DNA from: Bacillus sp. AFS055030
Lineage (GTDB): Bacteria > Bacillota > Bacilli > Bacillales > Bacillaceae_G
Direction: 5' to 3'
Length of the DNA: 64,000 bases
Assembly: GCF_002574545.1 (NCBI RefSeq)
Contig: NZ_NUGT01000007.1
Location: 1-64,000 of the forward strand
Position numbers and translations under genes: made by a program. The notes beneath the pieces were generated by a model. That model ran no database searches and was not told the origin of the DNA. It saw only the letters and a list, made by a program, of their open reading frames with translations. This document shows, in pieces, positions 1 through 12,280 of the stretch (the first letter of the stretch is position 1; each line of letters opens with the position of its first letter).

Positions 1-49
1 TTAGTTTTCAAAGTTCATTTTGTCGTCCGTATCTCTTGGCGACTTCTAT
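1..49 (-). other. Probable rRNA operon leader (start only)
   Basis: Read on the minus strand, the last 49 bases downstream of the promoter at 50-78 end in CTTTGAAAACTAA. That motif resembles the leader just before 16S rRNA in Bacillus. In B. subtilis an rRNA operon follows gyrA, so the context agrees. The 16S gene itself would lie outside the window. Confidence 0.6.
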
Positions 50-78
50 ATAATAACAAATCCTACACCCTTGGTCAA
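50..78 (-). promoter_or_regulatory. Strong rRNA-type promoter reading out of the window
   Basis: On the minus strand the sequence reads TTGACC (73-78), a 17-base spacer, then TATTAT (50-55). Both hexamers are near the sigma-A consensus. It lies downstream of the gyrA terminator and points away from oriC, where B. subtilis has rrnO. Confidence 0.7.
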
Positions 79-382
79 TAGTTTTTATAATATAATTTAT
101 AAAAAAATAAAACATTACGCTTCATTAGTATTCCTTTAAGCCTAAAGCCTATCATACACTTTCCGAAAGTAGGAAAAATAAAAGAAAATATACTAACCAA
201 ATAGAAACAATGAGACTGCAAAAGGTATATCGGTAAATACACTTCCTATACTATATGTGAAAGTATTAGGCAATTTGGTTACTCCTAATTTACTCGGAAT
301 TAAGCTTCATAAACCCACGCTAACTTTTAGAAGTATATAAATTTCTCCTCTCATTGATTCTTATTACGAAACTGGTTTATGA
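79..382. other. Intergenic region between gyrA terminator and rRNA-type promoter
   Basis: About 300 bases, AT-rich, with no plausible coding frame preceded by a ribosome-binding site on either strand. It may hold further upstream promoter elements of the rRNA operon, but no second TTGACA/TATAAT pair with correct spacing is clear. Confidence 0.5.
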
Positions 383-418
383 CCAAAAAAAAGAGAGAAC
401 CTATTAGTTCTCTCTTTA
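383..418 (-). terminator. Terminator of gyrA
   Basis: Inverted repeat GAGAGAAC / GTTCTCTC with a 6-base loop. On the minus strand it is followed by a run of eight T. It sits 16 bases past the gyrA stop codon. Confidence 0.85.
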
Positions 419-433
419 CCGGTCACTTCTTAA

Positions 434-2944
434 TTATTCTTCTGTTGTTTCAACATCATCTTCGTTTTCAAGATTTGTTAATTCAACCTCGTTTTCAACT
501 TCTTCATCAATTTCCTCTTCTTCTTTCGCAGCAATTGCTACAGTTGCAACATGACCTTCTTGATCAAGTTTTATTAATTTAACTCCCTGAGTAACTCGAC
601 CTAAACGGGAAATTTGTTCAATTGGCATTCGGATCATTACACCAGACTCGGTAATTAACATTAAATCCTGTTCATCGCTTACACACTTTAATGAAATCAT
701 TTTACCATTTTTCTCTGTAACATTAAGTGTTTTTAACCCTTTACCACCGCGACTTTGAATTCGATATTCTTCTTGCGCAGTTCGTTTACCATAACCTAAT
801 TCCGTAACAACAAGAATATCTAAGTGTTCTTCAACAACTTCCATTCCAACTACATAATCATCATCGGAAAGTGTAATTGCTTTAACACCAGTTGCCGTTC
901 TTCCCATTGATCTAACATCTTCTTCATTAAAACGAATCATCATACCTTTTGAAGTACCGACAACAATATCTTTTGTTCCGTCAGTTAAACGTACCGATAT
1001 TACATCGTCATCTTCTTTTAAGTTAATCGCGATTAATCCGTTAGTGCGAATATTTGCAAAGGCAGATAGAGGTACACGTTTTGCTATTCCTTGCTTTGTT
1101 GTAAAGAATAGGTACCAATTCTCTAAGAATTCACTTACTGGAATAATAGCGTTAATATTTTCATCCCGGTCAATTTCTAGTAAGTTTACGATTGGTAATC
1201 CTTTAGCTGTACGACTAAACTCTGGAATCTCGTAACCTTTTGAACGGTATACTTTTCCCTTATTCGTAAAGAATAAAATTGTATCATGTGTTGAAGGTGT
1301 TAGTAAGTGTTCTAAGAAATCATCATCATTCGTACCCATTCCTTGAATACCACGTCCACCTCTACGTTGAGATCGATATGTGGATACCGGAAGACGTTTG
1401 ATATAACCATTATGAGTTAAACTTACAATGATATTCTCTACTGGTATTAAGTCTTCATCTTCAATGATTTCAACTCCACCAGGAACAATTGCTGTTCTTC
1501 TTTCATCATTATACTGCTCTTTAAGCTGCGTTAATTCTTCACGAATAATTTCAAGAACTCTTTCCTCATCTGCAAGAATTGCTCTTAATTCTGCAATTAG
1601 CTTGATTAGCTCTTGATATTCTTCTTCGATTTTTTCGCGCTCTAATCCAGTTAAACGTTGTAATCTCATATCTAAAATTGCTTGAGCTTGCTTTTCGGAT
1701 AAGTTAAATCTTTCCATTAACCCATTTTTAGCGATTTCTCCTGTTTGAGAAGCTCTAATTAAGCTAATTACTTCATCTAAATGGTCTAAAGCAATCTTCA
1801 AACCTTCTAAAATATGTGCACGTGCTTCTGCTTTTTCTAATTCAAACTGTGTTCTACGTTTAATAACAACGATTTGATGGTCTAAATAGTGTTTTAAACA
1901 GCTCTTTAGAGACAAGACTTTTGGTTCACCGTTTACAAGTGCCAATAAATTAATACCAAAACTAGTTTGAAGAGCAGTTTGTTTATACAAATTATTTAAA
2001 AGTACATTTGCGTTTGCGTCTCTTCTAACTTCAATGACAATACGCATACCAGTTCGGTCAGATTCATCGCGCAAATCAGTAATACCTTCTATTTTCTTAT
2101 CACGAACTAGTTCAGCAATTCGTTCAACAAGTTTAGCTTTATTTACTTGATATGGTAATTCCGAAACGATAATTGTTTGTCTACCGTTTGGTTTTTCTTC
2201 AATTTCAACTTTTGCCCTAATAATGATAGAGCCTTTGCCAGTTTCATAGGCCTTGCGGATACCACTTTTCCCCAGAATCATACCTGATGTAGGAAAATCT
2301 GGACCTTGAATATATTCCATCAATTCTTGTGTAGTGATTTCTGGGTCTTTACTTAATGCGAGAACACCATCAATTACTTCCCCTAATTGGTGCGGAGGAA
2401 TATTTGTGGCCATACCAACCGCTATACCCGTTGCTCCGTTTACTAACAAGTTTGGGAATCGTGCAGGAAGAACGATTGGCTCTCTTTCAGAACCATCGTA
2501 GTTATCTTGATAGTCAATCGTATTTTTATTAATATCACGAATCAATTCCATCGAAATTTTAGACATTCTAGCCTCTGTATAACGCATCGCCGCTGCAGCG
2601 TCTCCATCAACCGATCCAAAATTCCCATGGCCATCTACTAGCATATATCTGAAGTTAAAGTCCTGAGCCATACGTACCATTGTTTCATATACAGCAGAGT
2701 CACCATGCGGGTGATACTTACCAATTACTTCACCAACGATACGCGCTGATTTTTTATAAGCTTTTTCAGCAGTCATACCTAAATCATTCATTGCATATAA
2801 AATTCTTCTATGAACAGGCTTAAGGCCGTCTCGTACATCTGGTAATGCTCGAGAAACAATTACACTCATTGCATAATCTAGGAAGGAATTACGCATTTCA
2901 TGACTAATATTTATTTCTTTAATTTGTTGATTTTCACTCAACAT
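434..2944 (-). CDS. gyrA: DNA gyrase subunit A
   Basis: Breaking and rejoining subunit of DNA gyrase, which works with GyrB to introduce negative supercoils. The 836-residue product matches B. subtilis GyrA along its length. The N-terminal breakage-reunion domain has the quinolone-resistance region with [12 protein letters not shown] (wild-type Ser and Glu) and the catalytic Tyr in [12 protein letters not shown]. The C-terminal half carries the beta-pinwheel repeats with the GyrA box QRRGGRG and ends in an acidic tail. The upstream GTG at 2950 overlaps the GGAGG ribosome-binding site, so ATG at 2944 is preferred; the TTG just after it (2941) is also possible. It lies downstream of gyrB on the same strand. 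Confidence 0.97.
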   Translation of the reverse strand: MLSENQQIKEINISHEMRNSFLDYAMSVIVSRALPDVRDGLKPVHRRILYAMNDLGMTAEKAYKKSARIVGEVIGKYHPHGDSAVYETMVRMAQDFNFRYMLVDGHGNFGSVDGDAAAAMRYTEARMSKISMELIRDINKNTIDYQDNYDGSEREPIVLPARFPNLLVNGATGIAVGMATNIPPHQLGEVIDGVLALSKDPEITTQELMEYIQGPDFPTSGMILGKSGIRKAYETGKGSIIIRAKVEIEEKPNGRQTIIVSELPYQVNKAKLVERIAELVRDKKIEGITDLRDESDRTGMRIVIEVRRDANANVLLNNLYKQTALQTSFGINLLALVNGEPKVLSLKSCLKHYLDHQIVVIKRRTQFELEKAEARAHILEGLKIALDHLDEVISLIRASQTGEIAKNGLMERFNLSEKQAQAILDMRLQRLTGLEREKIEEEYQELIKLIAELRAILADEERVLEIIREELTQLKEQYNDERRTAIVPGGVEIIEDEDLIPVENIIVSLTHNGYIKRLPVSTYRSQRRGGRGIQGMGTNDDDFLEHLLTPSTHDTILFFTNKGKVYRSKGYEIPEFSRTAKGLPIVNLLEIDRDENINAIIPVSEFLENWYLFFTTKQGIAKRVPLSAFANIRTNGLIAINLKEDDDVISVRLTDGTKDIVVGTSKGMMIRFNEEDVRSMGRTATGVKAITLSDDDYVVGMEVVEEHLDILVVTELGYGKRTAQEEYRIQSRGGKGLKTLNVTEKNGKMISLKCVSDEQDLMLITESGVMIRMPIEQISRLGRVTQGVKLIKLDQEGHVATVAIAAKEEEEIDEEVENEVELTNLENEDDVETTEE

Positions 2945-3010
2945 CGGCACCTCCCTTTAGTTTCCATATCTACCTGAGAAAAGGAGCATATAGCTCCTTA
3001 CAAATACTTG

Positions 3011-4942
<1,932 letters not shown>

Positions 4943-5027
4943 TCACCTACTTTTTTTATTTTACATAAAAGAATTAGTAAATTTCAGCTATGCTTATTAG
5001 GCGGCGTAGTAGAAATTTCATAAATTA

Positions 5028-6149
5028 TTATCGAGAAGTACTTATAATTGTTCCATGTGAAACATTAATAATATTAGCTTGTTTTATCGTTTCGTGCTGA
5101 ATTCCGTCGACACTTGTTGTTGTGACAAAAGTTTGTACTTTATTTTGAATTGCATTTAATAAATGCGTTTGACGATAGTCATCTAGTTCCGAAAGAACAT
5201 CATCTAGTAAAAGTATAGGATATTCTCCAACTTCTTCTTTAATCAGTTCAATTTCTGCTAGTTTTAATGAAAGGGCTGTTGTCCGCTGCTGTCCTTGTGA
5301 TCCAAAAGTTTGGACGTTTTTATCATTTACCATAAAGACTAAATCATCTCTATGCGGACCGAGCAATGTAGTACCTCTTGATACTTCACGCTCTTTTTCA
5401 GCTTCGAATTGTTTTATGTACTCATCTTCCATTTTCGTCAAATCTGTTAAATCTGATACATTAATGCTTGGTTTATATATAATTTCTAGTTTTTCGGTCT
5501 CTCTAGAAATTTGACTATGAATAGGCGATGCCCAATCTTGTAGTAATTTGATGAACGAAATTCGTTTTTCTATTATTTTTACGGCATGTTTTACAAGCTG
5601 AGATGTTAGGACTTCAAGCATTAAATAGTTCCGCTCTCGGCTAGATTGTAATGTTTTTAGTAGTGAATTTCGCTGTTGGAGGATTCTTTGGTACTGACTT
5701 AATTCATGTAGGTAAACAGGCGAAACTTGTCCTAGTTCCATATCTAGGAATTTACGGCGCACTTGCGGACTACCTTTTACCAAATGTAAATCTTCCGGTG
5801 CAAACATAACGACATTCATCACGCCTATATATTGACTTAACTTCATCTGTTCAAGATGATTTAGCTTTGCTTTCTTACCTTTCTTTGAGAGGATTAGCTG
5901 TAGTGTTACTTGTTGATTTTTTTTCTGTAACGTACCCTTTATTGTACCATATTCTTCATCCCAACGTATCATTTCTTTATCGTTGCTTGTTCGATGGGAC
6001 TTTGTTAAAGCTAGCACATAAATGGATTCCATTAAATTTGTTTTTCCTTGAGCATTCTCACCAATAATGACATTAACATTATTTTGGAAGTTTAATTCAA
6101 GTTTTTCGTAATTACGGTATTGTTTTAGCTGTAAATCTTTAATATACAA
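5028..6149 (-). CDS. recF: DNA replication and repair protein RecF
   Basis: SMC-like ATPase that helps load RecA at gapped DNA during recombinational repair. The 373-residue product has Walker [11 protein letters not shown] (about residues 30-39), the signature-like [17 protein letters not shown] and Walker [14 protein letters not shown] near the C terminus. The start is TTG at 6149, giving [14 protein letters not shown], which aligns with B. subtilis RecF; the ribosome-binding site (a G run at 6156-6160) is weak. yaaA ends just upstream, so the two are probably cotranscribed. The extreme 3' end holds a degenerate parS-like sequence. Confidence 0.96.
   Translation of the reverse strand: MYIKDLQLKQYRNYEKLELNFQNNVNVIIGENAQGKTNLMESIYVLALTKSHRTSNDKEMIRWDEEYGTIKGTLQKKNQQVTLQLILSKKGKKAKLNHLEQMKLSQYIGVMNVVMFAPEDLHLVKGSPQVRRKFLDMELGQVSPVYLHELSQYQRILQQRNSLLKTLQSSRERNYLMLEVLTSQLVKHAVKIIEKRISFIKLLQDWASPIHSQISRETEKLEIIYKPSINVSDLTDLTKMEDEYIKQFEAEKEREVSRGTTLLGPHRDDLVFMVNDKNVQTFGSQGQQRTTALSLKLAEIELIKEEVGEYPILLLDDVLSELDDYRQTHLLNAIQNKVQTFVTTTSVDGIQHETIKQANIINVSHGTIISTSR
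5049..5064. promoter_or_regulatory. Degenerate parS-like site in the 3' end of recF
   Basis: TGTTCCATGTGAAACA matches the parS consensus TGTTTCACGTGAAACA at 14 of 16 positions. Spo0J is encoded in this window. Whether this variant is bound is unknown, although B. subtilis has parS variants with one or two changes. Confidence 0.5.
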
Positions 6150-6166
6150 TGGGATTCCCCCAAAAC

Positions 6167-6385
6167 TTAAGAAGTTATAATATATGAACCTTTTCCAGTT
6201 ATCGTTATTGTATCATTTAAAACTAATTTTTTTCCTCTTCTATTCTCAGGTTCATTGTTAACAAAGATTTCATGCTCCGATAGAAACCATTTAGCCATTC
6301 CACCTGTGTCAATTACACCCGCAAGTTTTAAAAATTGACCTAATGTAATATATTCTGTATTTATTTTAACTTTTTCTGTTTTCAT
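6167..6385 (-). CDS. yaaA: S4-domain RNA-binding protein YaaA (RlbA)
   Basis: Small RNA-binding protein of 72 residues made almost entirely of an S4 fold: [21 protein letters not shown], then [13 protein letters not shown]. In Bacillus it lies between dnaN and recF and has been linked to ribosome biogenesis; that link comes from the family. ATG start, close to recF downstream. A long hairpin element separates it from dnaN. Confidence 0.92.
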   Translation of the reverse strand: MKTEKVKINTEYITLGQFLKLAGVIDTGGMAKWFLSEHEIFVNNEPENRRGKKLVLNDTITITGKGSYIITS

Positions 6386-6473
6386 TTTTAATCACCCTCA
6401 TTTTTCCATTCCTTAATTGTACTAAACTTCTGTTAGAAAAAAAACACTTAACCCTTATTTTGTCTTTTAAGTA

Positions 6474-6586
6474 CAAAAAAGACTGACCTAAATATACTGT
6501 GCACTCTCCAACAAACAAACTTGAAGAATAAATTCTTTATTATTCTTCTCATTGGAGATTGCTAGTACATTCTATTAGGTCAGCCC
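6474..6586 (-). terminator. Long imperfect hairpin with poly-T between dnaN and yaaA
   Basis: Nested inverted repeats pair over about 100 bases: CTGACCTAA (6483-6491) with TTAGGTCAG (6575-6583), CTCTCCAA (6504-6511) with TTGGAGA (6552-6558), and GAAGAATAA (6523-6531) with TTATTCTTC (6540-6548). On the minus strand it ends in TCTTTTTT. It could terminate or attenuate dnaN transcripts, or be a small structured mobile element. Confidence 0.65.
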
Positions 6587-6606
6587 CTTTCGATAGAAAT
6601 TACTAA

Positions 6607-7752
6607 CTAGTATGTGCGAACTGGTAAAATTAATTGCAATGTTCTTGAATCATTTACGGTACGAATTAAAAATGGTCTCATAGCCCCTGTGAATTGAATA
6701 TAAATTTCTGGGCTTTCGATTGCTTTTAATGCATCCATAACATATTTCGCACTAAAAGAGATTTTTAACTCTTCCCCTTTAATATCTTCACAAACGATTT
6801 CGTCTACTACTTTTCCAATCTCAGGAGAATAAGAAGAAACATTGACCACTGAGTTACCTACTGTTTCTAAGTGAACAACATTATTTCTACCTTCTCTTGC
6901 TAATAAAGAAGCACGATCAATTGCTTGTAAGAATTCTTTCGTCATGACAGTAAGTTCAGTTTTACTTTCACTTGGAATTAATTTTGATGTATCTGGATAA
7001 TTACCTTCTAATAATCGTGTAAAGAACAATAGATGTTTTGTTTTAAATAATGCTTGGTGCTCTGTTAAGACGATTTCTACTTTTTCATCATTATCATCTA
7101 GAATTTTACTTAACTCATTTAGACTTTTCCCAGGAATAACTACACTAGCTTTAAATTCACTAGTTGCAGAACTTCCGTCAATTTTAGCTTGCCTTAAAGC
7201 TAATCGGTGGCTATCTGTAGCAATACAAGTTAGATCACCATTTTCAATCTTCCAGTTTACACCGGTTAAAATTGGTCTAGTTTCTGAAGTTGATACTGCA
7301 AACACTGTTTGACGAATCATGAATTTTAACAAATCAGCAGAGATTGAAATTGTTTCATGTTCTTCAATTTGAGGAAGTAGTGGATATTCCTCAGAGTCAA
7401 AACCATTTAGGTTAAATTCTGTTTTTCCCGCTCTTATTGTTGTTACATAATTATGGTCAGATTCTAATTCGACGAAATCTGAAGGTAATTTTTTTACAAT
7501 ATCACTAAAATATCGAGCATTTAATACAATGCTTCCAGTTCGTTTTACATCAACTAGTTGTTGATCATCCAATACTGTTGGTAAGTAGGATTCTATAGAT
7601 ATATCTGAATCACTACCTGTGAAAGTTAGTCCTTCATTTGTAACGACTAGTTTAATCCCAGTTAGGATTGGAATAGTTGTTCTTGATGAAACAGCTCTCA
7701 TAACCTCTTGTACAGCTTTAACAAGATGATCTTTTTGTACAGTAAATTTCAT
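6607..7752 (-). CDS. dnaN: DNA polymerase III beta sliding clamp
   Basis: Ring-shaped processivity clamp for DNA polymerase III. The 381-residue length is typical, with three similar clamp folds from MKFTVQKDHLVKAVQEVM to the C-terminal AMRPFLIRTVNDSRTLQLILPVRTY. An AGGAG ribosome-binding site precedes the ATG. It follows dnaA on the same strand, and the dnaA-dnaN gap carries the oriC unwinding module, as in B. subtilis. Confidence 0.97.
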   Translation of the reverse strand: MKFTVQKDHLVKAVQEVMRAVSSRTTIPILTGIKLVVTNEGLTFTGSDSDISIESYLPTVLDDQQLVDVKRTGSIVLNARYFSDIVKKLPSDFVELESDHNYVTTIRAGKTEFNLNGFDSEEYPLLPQIEEHETISISADLLKFMIRQTVFAVSTSETRPILTGVNWKIENGDLTCIATDSHRLALRQAKIDGSSATSEFKASVVIPGKSLNELSKILDDNDEKVEIVLTEHQALFKTKHLLFFTRLLEGNYPDTSKLIPSESKTELTVMTKEFLQAIDRASLLAREGRNNVVHLETVGNSVVNVSSYSPEIGKVVDEIVCEDIKGEELKISFSAKYVMDALKAIESPEIYIQFTGAMRPFLIRTVNDSRTLQLILPVRTY

Positions 7753-7757
7753 TGTTT

Positions 7758-7897
7758 GTACTCCTTATATAATTAATAAAATAATATAGTAATAGTAGTA
7801 GGGCCTGTGGATTTGTGGATAACTACATTTTATTAAAGAAAAATAAGTCTATCAACATGTGGATAGACTGTGTAAAAAAGATAGAAAGTTATGCACA
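7758..7897 (-). other. oriC: oriC unwinding module (DnaA boxes, GC step, DnaA-trios, DUE)
   Basis: Read on the minus strand from dnaA towards dnaN. There are DnaA boxes at 7889-7897 and 7858-7866 (8/9 matches) and a perfect TTATCCACA at 7814-7822. A second box overlaps it (7806-7814), followed by a short GC-rich step GGCCC. Next come three-base repeats TAC TAC TAT TAC TAT (7786-7800) and then an almost pure AT stretch to about 7758. This is the layout of the B. subtilis basal unwinding system, where DnaA loads from the boxes onto the trios of one strand. Confidence 0.92.
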
Positions 7898-7908
7898 GGT
7901 AAATAACT

Positions 7909-9255
7909 CTACTGATTTAGTTTTTCATTGATTTCTTTAACTTGAGATTGCAGCTGTGAGTCAGTTTCAATTAATTTTGAAATTTTTTCATGCGCATGAA
8001 TAACAGTTGTATGATCTCGGCCTCCAAACTCTTCTCCTATTTTAGGTAAAGAATGGTCTGTAAGCTCTCTTGAAAGATACATTGCAATTTGTCTTGGGAA
8101 GGCTACGGATTTTGTACGTTTCTTTGCTTTAAAATCCTCTAATTTAATGTTAAAAAATTCTCCAACTGTTCGTTGAATATCATGTATTGATACTGTTTTA
8201 GGCTTGGTTGCTGTAATTAAGTTCTTTAATGCTTCAGCGGCCACACTAGCATTTATATCCTTGTTAATTAACGATGAATAAGCGACTACACGAATAAGTG
8301 CTCCTTCTAATTCACGGATATTTGTATCAATTTGATTTGCAATATATAACATTACCTCATTTGGAATATCTAACCCCTCAGCCTTTGCCTTTTTACGTAA
8401 AATGGCAATCCTAGTTTCTAAATCTGGTGGTGTGATATCCGTAATAAGGCCCCATTCAAATCGCGAGCGAAGTCGATCTTCTAATGTAGGAATTTCTTTA
8501 GGTGGTCGGTCACTTGAGATGACAATTTGTTTACTTTCTTCATGAAGCGTATTAAAAGTATGGAAAAATTCTTCTTGGGTTTGTTCTTTTCCAGCTAAGA
8601 ACTGAATATCATCTATAAGTAGTACGTCTACATTACGGTACTTATTTCTAAATTCAATTGCCTTATTATCACGAATAGAGTTAATAAATTCATTTGTAAA
8701 CTTTTCTGATGATAAATACACAACTTTTGCATTCGGATTATGTTCGAGTACATAATGTCCAATTGCGTGCATTAAGTGTGTTTTTCCTAATCCTACTCCC
8801 CCGTAAATAAATAACGGGTTATAGGCCTTTGCTGGCGCTTCAGCAACCGCTAATGATGCTGCGTGTGCAAAGCGATTACCTGAACCAATTACAAATGTAT
8901 CAAAAGTATATTTAGGGTTTAACATACTTTGTCCGAACTCTACTGGTTCCTCAAATTTAACTTTTGCCTTAACTGCCGGTATATTCATCTCTATTTCTTC
9001 TACATGATTTTGAGGAAGGATAAATTTGATCTCTAATTCCGCTCCAGTTATTTCTAATACTGTATCCATTATCAAAGATGAGTACTTTGACTCAAGCCAA
9101 TCACGGGCAAATTCATTTGGGGCAATAATAGTTAAAGTATCATTCTTTAAAGAAAACGCCTTTGTTGATTTTAGCCATGTTTCAAAGCTTGGTTTACTTA
9201 TTTTTTTTTCTATTTCTGCTAGAACCCTGGACCACAGATCCCCTATATTCTCCAA
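7909..9255 (-). CDS. dnaA: Chromosomal replication initiator DnaA
   Basis: AAA+ initiator that binds DnaA boxes and melts oriC. The 448 residues show an N-terminal helicase-interaction domain, a linker, an AAA+ core with Walker [10 protein letters not shown] (about 152-160) and Walker [10 protein letters not shown], and a C-terminal DNA-binding domain with [15 protein letters not shown]. The start is TTG at 9255, giving MENIGDLW, which aligns with B. subtilis DnaA, after an AAGGAGGGA ribosome-binding site. DnaA boxes flank the gene on both sides, implying autoregulation. Confidence 0.97.
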   Translation of the reverse strand: MENIGDLWSRVLAEIEKKISKPSFETWLKSTKAFSLKNDTLTIIAPNEFARDWLESKYSSLIMDTVLEITGAELEIKFILPQNHVEEIEMNIPAVKAKVKFEEPVEFGQSMLNPKYTFDTFVIGSGNRFAHAASLAVAEAPAKAYNPLFIYGGVGLGKTHLMHAIGHYVLEHNPNAKVVYLSSEKFTNEFINSIRDNKAIEFRNKYRNVDVLLIDDIQFLAGKEQTQEEFFHTFNTLHEESKQIVISSDRPPKEIPTLEDRLRSRFEWGLITDITPPDLETRIAILRKKAKAEGLDIPNEVMLYIANQIDTNIRELEGALIRVVAYSSLINKDINASVAAEALKNLITATKPKTVSIHDIQRTVGEFFNIKLEDFKAKKRTKSVAFPRQIAMYLSRELTDHSLPKIGEEFGGRDHTTVIHAHEKISKLIETDSQLQSQVKEINEKLNQ

Positions 9256-9996
9256 ACAGTAATCCCTCCTTACAAAGCTTGTTTAACTTTTGTGCAAGCA
9301 TATAATCTACATATTTATTTTTATTCATATCATTGAATAGTCTTTATTTTATAAAACTGCAAAAATCCACTTTATTTGACAGTATTCACCCATGTGGATA
9401 ACTTAAAAATAGTACAAGTGTAAAACCTGTCCACAAGTTATTAACATCTGTGGACAAATAAAAATAAAGAACAACTTATCCAAAGTGGAAAACAAATTAA
9501 TAATATCAAAAATCTTTAGCTATTTCAATGAGTAGTTAATGTTATCCACATGCTAATCCACTTGTTTAAAAAAATTGTCCACAGAAAAAGAACTTGTGCA
9601 AAAAATGTCAATAACTGTTGTGGGTAAAAAATGTGTAGGAAAATATTATCCACAGAGCATTTAACAATATCAAAAAAAGGGGAAGTAGTGTTTTCTGCAT
9701 GATTTTTTTATTCACTTAAAAGCCCAGTTAAAAAAATCTTTCGACACCATATTTTTACTCGAAATACTCGTTTGAAAATTTATTGGAAGGAAATGATAAA
9801 AGTAAGTTTCATTTCTTATATTAAATAAATGTGACTTAATTTTTTTTATACAAAAACTCACTGGATCAACCATTCTTCATAAATTGGAAATAATTATTCA
9901 ACGTGATTTGATATCTTACATTGACATTAATAGTAGTTATTCTTTATAATTTATAGGACTGTCTATAACAGTAATTCCTCAGGGAGGTGTCATATA
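9256..9996. other. oriC: oriC upstream region with DnaA-box cluster (dnaA-rpmH)
   Basis: A 740-base non-coding region between divergent dnaA and rpmH. Perfect DnaA boxes lie at 9393-9401, 9542-9550 and 9646-9654. One-mismatch boxes lie at 9449-9457, 9476-9484, 9575-9583 and 9619-9627, and weaker ones near 9427 and 9554. This matches the upstream half of the bipartite Bacillus origin and probably also regulates dnaA. On the minus strand TTGCAG-N17-TATTCA about 80-110 bases upstream of dnaA is a possible promoter. Bases 9660-9980 are AT-rich and presumably hold the rpmH promoter; none is clear. Confidence 0.88.
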
Positions 9997-10131
9997 ATGA
10001 AAAGAACATTTCAACCAAACAAACGTAAACGCAGCAAAGTACATGGTTTCCGTAGCCGTATGAGCACTGCAAATGGACGTAAAGTTCTAGCTGCTCGTCG
10101 TCGTAAAGGAAGAAAAGTATTATCTGCGTAG
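9997..10131 (+). CDS. rpmH: 50S ribosomal protein L34
   Basis: Small basic large-subunit ribosomal protein of 44 residues, [18 protein letters not shown] to [10 protein letters not shown], nearly identical to B. subtilis L34. The ribosome-binding site GGGAGGTG precedes the ATG by about 8 bases. It is the first rightward gene after oriC and is followed by rnpA, the conserved bacterial order. Confidence 0.97.
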   Translation: MKRTFQPNKRKRSKVHGFRSRMSTANGRKVLAARRRKGRKVLSA

Positions 10132-10156
10132 GCCACTGTCAACAGTGGTCTTTTTC
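10131..10156 (+). terminator. Terminator/attenuator after rpmH
   Basis: GCCACTGT and ACAGTGGT form a tight hairpin followed by CTTTTT, starting at the rpmH stop codon. It would reduce read-through into rnpA, leaving more L34 mRNA than rnpA mRNA. Confidence 0.8.
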
Positions 10157-10273
10157 ACTAATAAGAAGGCCTTTTTTTGCTTTTATGTCACAATTTGTAA
10201 GTAAAAAAGGCCTCATTTTTTATAAAAAAATTGTTATGATTATTGAAGGAATCATTTGAGGTGTCAGTGGAAC

Positions 10274-10639
10274 ATGAACAAGAAAAACAGAATAAAAAAG
10301 AATGCAGATTTTAGTCGCGTTTTTCAAGAGGGATCGTCAACTGCAAATCGACAATTTGTAATCTACACATTAAAAAAAGAAGATCAAAAACAATTTCGTA
10401 TAGGATTATCAGTTAGTAAAAAATTAGGTAATGCTGTAGAGAGAAATCATATTAAGCGGTATATAAGACAAGCTCTTACTGAATTAAGTGATGATCTTCG
10501 TGTGAATATGGATTATGTTGTAATCGCGAGAAAGCCCTGTACTGATCTACCTTTTAATGAATTTAAAAAAAGTTTAATTCATGTGTTGAAAAGGGCAGAA
10601 GCGCTTAAAATACGTGATTCAAAACATAAAATAAGATAA
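10274..10639 (+). CDS. rnpA: Ribonuclease P protein component
   Basis: Protein subunit of RNase P, which assists the catalytic RNA in 5' tRNA maturation. The 121-residue product has the conserved [17 protein letters not shown] strand region and the basic RNR-type signature, here [16 protein letters not shown] 10274 is preferred over an upstream TTG at 10256 because GAGGTG lies 10 bases before it and the product then begins [13 protein letters not shown], as in homologues. It lies between rpmH and spoIIIJ. Confidence 0.95.
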   Translation: MNKKNRIKKNADFSRVFQEGSSTANRQFVIYTLKKEDQKQFRIGLSVSKKLGNAVERNHIKRYIRQALTELSDDLRVNMDYVVIARKPCTDLPFNEFKKSLIHVLKRAEALKIRDSKHKIR

Positions 10640-10694
10640 AAATCAAATTAAGTAATTACATATTTAAATGTAACTTCTTAAAGGAGGAACTAGT

Positions 10695-11480
10695 TTGAAG
10701 ACTAAGAAGTACCAATTGCTTGTTACAGTTCTTTTGTTAGTAGTCGTGTTAGCTGGATGTTCGCAAACAAACCAACCGATTACATCTGAAAGTACAGGGA
10801 TTTGGAATGAGTATTTCGTTTATCCACTATCATGGTTAATCACAGCTGTATCTAAAATTTTTGGTGGAAGCTATGGTATGTCGATTATCGTCGTAACACT
10901 TTTAATTCGTTTAGCATTACTACCATTAATGATCAAACAAATTAAAAGCACAAAAGCGATGCAATCAATCCAGCCTGAAATGGCCAAGCTTAAAGAAAAA
11001 TATTCTTCTAAGGATCAAAAAACTGTCCAAAAATTAAATGAAGAAACAATGAAGTTGTACCAACAACATGGAGTAAATCCTTTATCTGGTTGTTTACCAA
11101 TTTTTATTCAAATGCCAATCTTAATTGCGTTCTATCATGCAATTATGAGAACAATGGAAATTAAGGCACATGACTTTTTATGGTTCCAATTAGGACACCC
11201 AGATCCAATTTATGCTTTACCAATCATCGCAGGTATTACAACTTTCATTCAACAAAAAGTATCAATGAGTACTGGTACAATGACAGGACCTGCTGCTCAA
11301 CAAATGAAAATCATGCTTTATGTTATGCCAATCATGATTTTAATATTTGCTGTTAGACTTCCATCTGCTTTAGCTTTATATTGGGTAGTTGGTAATACAT
11401 TCATGATTATGCAAACATTATTTGTTAATAGAGGTAATACTACCGAAAAAAATAACAGTGTAGGAGGGGCTAGTAAGTGA
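10695..11480 (+). CDS. spoIIIJ: Membrane protein insertase SpoIIIJ (YidC/OxaA family)
   Basis: Lipoprotein insertase for membrane proteins, in Bacillus also needed for sporulation stage III. The 261-residue product has a signal peptide with lipobox LAGC (Cys21), a periplasmic-side stretch and about five transmembrane segments. The conserved core holds [21 protein letters not shown], where the Arg lies in the hydrophilic groove, and [16 protein letters not shown]. The start is TTG at 10695 after AAAGGAGG. It overlaps jag by four bases. Confidence 0.95.
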   Translation: MKTKKYQLLVTVLLLVVVLAGCSQTNQPITSESTGIWNEYFVYPLSWLITAVSKIFGGSYGMSIIVVTLLIRLALLPLMIKQIKSTKAMQSIQPEMAKLKEKYSSKDQKTVQKLNEETMKLYQQHGVNPLSGCLPIFIQMPILIAFYHAIMRTMEIKAHDFLWFQLGHPDPIYALPIIAGITTFIQQKVSMSTGTMTGPAAQQMKIMLYVMPIMILIFAVRLPSALALYWVVGNTFMIMQTLFVNRGNTTEKNNSVGGASK

Positions 11481-12115
11481 GAGAAGTAACTGCTACTGGT
11501 CAAACAATCGAACAAGCAGTTCAAATAGCACTTCAGCAACTTAGTTCAACAGAAGAAGAAGTAGAAATTACAGTAATCGAAGACGGTAAAAAAGGATTTT
11601 TAGGATTTGGTGCTAAACCTGCTAAAGTATTAGTTGTTAAAAAGAAGACTTTAATCGAGAAAGCATATGACTACCTTTTTAATATTGTGAAGAGTCTTGA
11701 CGAAACTGCAGTTGTAAATTTTGAGTTGCAAGGTAATAAGGAACAAACCTTCTTATTTACTGTAAAGGGTGATAAGGTTGCCCTTATTATTGGAAAAAGA
11801 GGTAATACTTTAAATGCTCTACAATTCTTAGTTCAAACATTTGTAAATCGTCATTCAAAACAATTGGTTCATGTTGTCGTTGACGCAGAGAACTATCGAT
11901 TAAAACGTAAGGAATCACTAGAGATTCTAGCAAAAAAGACTGCTCAAACAGTTTTAAAAACAAGAAAAGCTATTTCTTTAGAGCCAATGCCTTCTTTCGA
12001 AAGAAAAATTATACATCATATACTGACAGATATGCCAAATATCTCTACGAAGTCTGTAGGCCAAGATCCGCATCGTCAATTAGTTATAGATTTAAAGAAA
12101 CCAATTAAGGGTTAA
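11477..12115 (+). CDS. jag: RNA-binding protein Jag (KhpB)
   Basis: Cytoplasmic RNA-binding protein of 212 residues. It has an N-terminal Jag domain (about 1-50, with [14 protein letters not shown]), a KH domain around 75-150 containing [15 protein letters not shown] (the GxxG loop is GKRG) and a C-terminal R3H domain with [14 protein letters not shown]. The GTG start lies 7 bases after AGGAGGGG and inside the spoIIIJ stop, indicating coupled translation. In other Firmicutes KhpB partners KhpA and affects cell elongation. The stop codon lies in a terminator hairpin. Confidence 0.93.
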   Translation: MREVTATGQTIEQAVQIALQQLSSTEEEVEITVIEDGKKGFLGFGAKPAKVLVVKKKTLIEKAYDYLFNIVKSLDETAVVNFELQGNKEQTFLFTVKGDKVALIIGKRGNTLNALQFLVQTFVNRHSKQLVHVVVDAENYRLKRKESLEILAKKTAQTVLKTRKAISLEPMPSFERKIIHHILTDMPNISTKSVGQDPHRQLVIDLKKPIKG

Positions 12116-12133
12116 TCCTTAATTGGTTTTTTA
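12098..12133 (+). terminator. Terminator overlapping the 3' end of jag
   Basis: AAACCAATTAAGG and CCTTAATTGGTTT form a 13-bp stem around a six-base loop, followed by T residues. The left arm encodes the last residues of Jag, and it ends the rpmH-jag transcript before mnmE. Confidence 0.9.
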
Positions 12134-12280
12134 ATGTTCTTCTTCAAGTCATATAAGTTTACTTGTACTTTCGTACGGTTATAATATAAAAACATTCAAT
12201 TATAAATTTCTTTATGCTATGCTATAGATTTAGAAGTAACATGTTAACTTTAGTTTAACATGCTCCGAGGTGATTTTTTG

